Shown piece after piece: positions 5,532 through 7,523 of a stretch of DNA of 7,523 bases. Source of the DNA: Bifidobacterium breve (GTDB lineage Bacteria > Bacteroidota > Bacteroidia > Cytophagales > UBA9547); NCBI GenBank assembly GCA_943325655.2, contig CALPQG020000113.1, positions 1 to 7,523 of the forward strand. The letters are read 5' to 3'. The position numbers were made by a program, and so were the translations under genes. The notes under the pieces were generated by a model. The model had not been told where the DNA came from, searched no databases, and saw only the letters and a list, made by a program, of their open reading frames with translations. Each line of letters begins with the position of its first letter. Position 1 is the stretch's first letter.

Positions 5532-6751
5532 CCCCTATACAAAATAGAACTGTCGCCAAAACTCAAAAACCTGAATGCATGACTTAAAGCATAGTCATAG
5601 ATTTTTTTCCAATTGGCTTCCCCAACAAATGCAGCCACTAATAACAACAAGGTACTGTCGGGTTGATGGAAATTGGTAATGATGGCTTCGGCCACACGCA
5701 CCTGGTAACCGGGCGCTACCAACAATTGTGTTTTGCCTTTTAACTGATGTTGATTGGTGATTTGTAGCATTTTAACAATATTTTCAAATGCTTTCAAATA
5801 GGTGAATCCTTCAGGCACCTCGAGTTCATAAGGATCCCATTGCGCAATACTCAAACTTGTCGCACTTTTCAGTCCATTCAATTCTAGCTTTAAGCCAAAC
5901 CAAAACAAACTTTCCATGGTACGGAAACTCGTGGTACCCACCACCACTATAGGCTGCTGCTTAGCGAGGATGTCTTCCAACAAAGATTTCTCCACCACAA
6001 TCTCTTCTGCATGCATTTGATGGTCTACCATCGTGGCTGCTTTTACTGGCTTAAAAGTACCTGCGCCAACATGTAATACCACATTACTGCAATCCACTTT
6101 ATTCGCTTTTAAACTTGTCAACAATTCATCCGTAAAATGGAGTCCTGCGGTTGGTGCGGCAACCGAACCTTCCTCATTGGCATACACCGTTTGGTAACGT
6201 GAAGTGTCTTCTGCTACGGGCAAACGTTTCATATATGGCGGCAAAGGAATCAATCCTGCAAATGACAATACTTCTGCAAAAGTGAGCTCCTCGCTCCACT
6301 CCAATTTCACTTTAAAAGAATCAAGGTAAGGTGTAGGTTTGTAGACTTTTATGAAATATTCTTTTCCTTCAAAGGCAAATACTTTGGTCAAAAAATTCTC
6401 TTTGAATTGCTTCATGTTTCCTACCAGACAAATCCATTTGGCGGTTCCTTTTTGAAGCATGGCTTGCTGCATTTCTTGTCCGTGAGAAGGCTCAAGCATA
6501 AATATTTCCACCTTTTTTTCTGTACTGGTTTGGAATAAAATTCGGGCACAAACTACTTTGGTAGAATTAAAAATAAGCCTCGCTCCTGCCGGTAAATAGG
6601 CGGCAATGTTTTGAAAAACACTCTCCGAAACCTGGTCATGTTGATACACCAACAACTTAGACAATGCACGGTTTTCTAAAGGAAACTTGGCAATCTTTTC
6701 CTCTGGCAATTCGTAGGTGTAATCTTTGATGGCAATTTCTTTTACTGACAT
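5528..6751 (-). CDS. queA: S-adenosylmethionine:tRNA ribosyltransferase-isomerase QueA
   Basis: This cytoplasmic enzyme transfers and isomerises the ribosyl part of SAM onto preQ1 at tRNA position 34, giving epoxyqueuosine, the penultimate step of queuosine synthesis. Hallmarks run the full length: YELPEEKIAKFPLENR (13-28), RLIFNSTKVVCARI (58-71), GLIPLPPYMKR (166-176), the signature RYQTVYANEEGSVAAPTAGL (185-204) followed by HFT, LHVGAGTFKPV (226-236), HAEE (247-250), VVGTTSFRTMES (270-281), ITNFHQPDSTLLLLVAAFVG (358-377) and RFLSFGDSSIL (394-404). At 407 residues it is longer than the E. coli protein (about 356), the extra length lying mainly around 282-345, as I recall for Bacteroidota versions. 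The ATG follows a run of A residues, not a Shine-Dalgarno. The stop codon lies in a palindrome. It shares strand with an upstream rRNA methyltransferase, but a 229-bp heptamer repeat region separates them, so it may have its own promoter. Confidence 0.96.
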   Translation of the reverse strand: MSVKEIAIKDYTYELPEEKIAKFPLENRALSKLLVYQHDQVSESVFQNIAAYLPAGARLIFNSTKVVCARILFQTSTEKKVEIFMLEPSHGQEMQQAMLQKGTAKWICLVGNMKQFKENFLTKVFAFEGKEYFIKVYKPTPYLDSFKVKLEWSEELTFAEVLSFAGLIPLPPYMKRLPVAEDTSRYQTVYANEEGSVAAPTAGLHFTDELLTSLKANKVDCSNVVLHVGAGTFKPVKAATMVDHQMHAEEIVVEKSLLEDILAKQQPIVVVGTTSFRTMESLFWFGLKLELNGLKSATSLSIAQWDPYELEVPEGFTYLKAFENIVKMLQITNQHQLKGKTQLLVAPGYQVRVAEAIITNFHQPDSTLLLLVAAFVGEANWKKIYDYALSHAFRFLSFGDSSILYRG

Positions 6752-6760
6752 TTTTTTTTA

Positions 6761-6977
6761 GTATAGGGTACTGAGTACAGGGTACAACGCACTCGGAATA
6801 TTATTCAACTTTCATTTCAATACAAAAGGTACAGAACACAGCGTACTGGAAATAATACACTTTTTTTATTTCAATACAAAGAGTACTGGGTACAGGGTAC
6901 TGAGAATAACACACAATTTTTTACTCAGTACGCAGTACGCAGTACTCTGTACTCTGTACTCTGTACCCTGTACGCAA
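6761..6977. repeat. Heptanucleotide (GTACnnn) short tandem repeat region in inverted blocks
   Basis: Nearly the whole gap between queA and the upstream gene is built from 7-base units. Block A (6761-6795) has five units, such as GTACTGA and GTACAGG. Block B (6829-6849) has three. Block C (6883-6903) has GTACTGG, GTACAGG and GTACTGA. Block D (6922-6977) has eight units in the opposite orientation: TACTCAG, TACGCAG twice, TACTCTG three times, TACCCTG, TACGCAA. Blocks A-C and D are therefore inverted; GTACTGAG (6897-6904) pairs exactly with CTCAGTAC (6924-6931). Spacers after A and B share ATTTCAATACAAA. The region starts 9 bp upstream of the queA ATG and ends 3 bp from the neighbouring stop codon. 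It recalls the heptanucleotide STRR repeats of cyanobacteria in form, with a different unit. Confidence 0.85.
6796..6826 (-). promoter_or_regulatory. queA: Candidate queA promoter within the repeat region
   Basis: Read on the minus strand, TTTG (6826-6823) is followed after exactly 19 bp by TAATATTC (6803-6796), close to the Bacteroidota pattern TTTG-N19-TAnnTTTG with two mismatches in the -7 element. Transcription would start near 6790, about 40 nt before the queA ATG. A sister copy with the same 19-bp spacing exists at 6850-6880 with TATTATTT. Confidence 0.4.
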
Positions 6978-6980
6978 AAC

Positions 6981-7523
6981 CTATTCCACATACAACAACA
7001 GCCCTTTCAAATAATCTCCTTCGGGATGAAAGATGCTGATGGGATGGTCGGAAGATTGGTTTAAATGTTTGATAATTTGTACGTTTCTGCCAGCATCTAA
7101 GGCTGCACCAAAGATGATTTTCTGGAATAAGTCGCGTGAAATATGTTGAGAACAGGAATAGGTAAACACAAATCCGCCTTTGTTGACATTTTTAAATGCC
7201 AACAAATTGATGTCTTTGTAACCTTTGCAAGCATTGGGAACACTTCTAATGTTTTTGGCAAAGGCAGGTGGATCCAATACAATCATGTCATACCCTTCGG
7301 CTTTGTGACGCAGGTATTCAAAGCAATCTTCTGCAAAAGCTTTGTGATTATCCGCCACGCCGTTTAAAATGGCATTGTCGTTACACTCTTGTGCGGCTTG
7401 TGCAGAAATATCTACCGAATGTACTTCGGTGGCGCCATGCAACAAACCATACATACTGAAACCGCCGGAATAACTGAAGCAATTTAATATACGTTTTCCT
7501 TTGGCCAATTTTCCAAGCTCAGC
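6981..7523 (-). CDS. Class I SAM-dependent rRNA methyltransferase, RlmI/RlmK-type, N-terminus cut by the window edge
   Basis: The frame is open from the window end to the TAG at 6981-6983, giving 180 residues, the catalytic Rossmann domain only; an in-frame TTG at 7508 is internal. RlmI-type enzymes methylate C5 of a cytosine in 23S rRNA (C1962 in E. coli). Visible motifs in order: ILNCFSYSGGFSMYGLLHGA (motif I), VHSVDISAQA (SAM ribose acid), EDCFEYLRH, YDMIVLDPPAFAKN (motif IV), YKDINLLAFKNVNKGGF, FTYSCSQHISRDLFQ (conserved SCS), SSDHPISIFHPEGDYLKGLL (C-terminal signature, ending at YVE). The missing part should hold the N-terminal PUA and EEHEH-like domains, if present; full-length members are about 390-400 residues. 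RlmI, RlmK and other members of this family cannot be separated from this fragment. It is on the same strand as queA, upstream of it. Confidence 0.9.
   Translation of the reverse strand, partial: AELGKLAKGKRILNCFSYSGGFSMYGLLHGATEVHSVDISAQAAQECNDNAILNGVADNHKAFAEDCFEYLRHKAEGYDMIVLDPPAFAKNIRSVPNACKGYKDINLLAFKNVNKGGFVFTYSCSQHISRDLFQKIIFGAALDAGRNVQIIKHLNQSSDHPISIFHPEGDYLKGLLLYVE

Noticed and set aside
6761..6977. CRISPR array
   Set aside because: Repeat units are only 7 bp, directly adjacent or with similar AT-rich spacers, and change orientation; there are no 25-40 bp repeats with unique spacers and no cas gene.
7097..7459. Open frames on both strands within the RlmI-like gene
   Set aside because: All sit inside well-conserved methyltransferase motifs in another frame, with no independent support.
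7506..7508. TTG at 7508 as start of the RlmI-like gene
   Set aside because: It would begin just before SAM motif I and lacks the N-terminal domains; the frame continues to the window end.

Overview
The window looks like a chromosomal stretch from a member of the Bacteroidota. The evidence is AT-rich DNA, A-rich leaders instead of clear Shine-Dalgarno sequences, TTTG/TAnnTTTG-type promoter candidates, an M16 zinc-peptidase of the two-half Bacteroidota type, a DUF6934-like gene and hairpin and heptamer repeats of a kind I associate with this phylum. The class cannot be fixed from the sequence alone. Neither edge coincides with a gene boundary: both terminal genes are cut.

Left block (2-4172, + strand): the C-terminal three quarters of an M16-family metallopeptidase, then 45 bp later a Met8p-type bifunctional precorrin-2 dehydrogenase/sirohydrochlorin ferrochelatase (siroheme synthesis), which overlaps by 17 bp the start of an RlmD/RumA-type [4Fe-4S] 23S rRNA m5U methyltransferase. 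A clear intrinsic terminator (4141-4172) closes this unit.

Middle block (4173-5531): an AT-rich accessory segment. It has a 347-bp leader region without a convincing gene, a 153-residue protein resembling the Bacteroidota family DUF6934, and a 49-residue partner gene 13 bp downstream. It ends in a repeat complex. That complex comprises a 31-bp imperfect direct repeat at each end (5235-5265 and 5464-5494), a cluster of hairpins whose loops share the motif TTACA/TACA with AGCT spaced 40, 42 and 56 bp apart between them, and a 36-bp perfect palindrome (5496-5531) that swallows the stop codon of queA.

Right block (5528-7523, - strand): queA, for queuosine tRNA modification, and upstream of it the C-terminal 180 residues of an RlmI/RlmK-type class I rRNA methyltransferase. 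The 229 bp between them are almost filled by heptanucleotide repeats of the form GTACnnn. They form three blocks in one orientation and one eight-copy block in the opposite orientation, with spacers that contain similar promoter-like sequences pointing at queA.

Functionally, three of the recognisable genes (rlmD, queA, rlmI/K-like) are SAM-dependent RNA modification enzymes and the siroheme gene is a cofactor enzyme, so the flanks are ordinary housekeeping DNA. The unusual material is intergenic: the TTACA-loop hairpin element, the palindrome, the heptamer array and the DUF6934-like gene pair.
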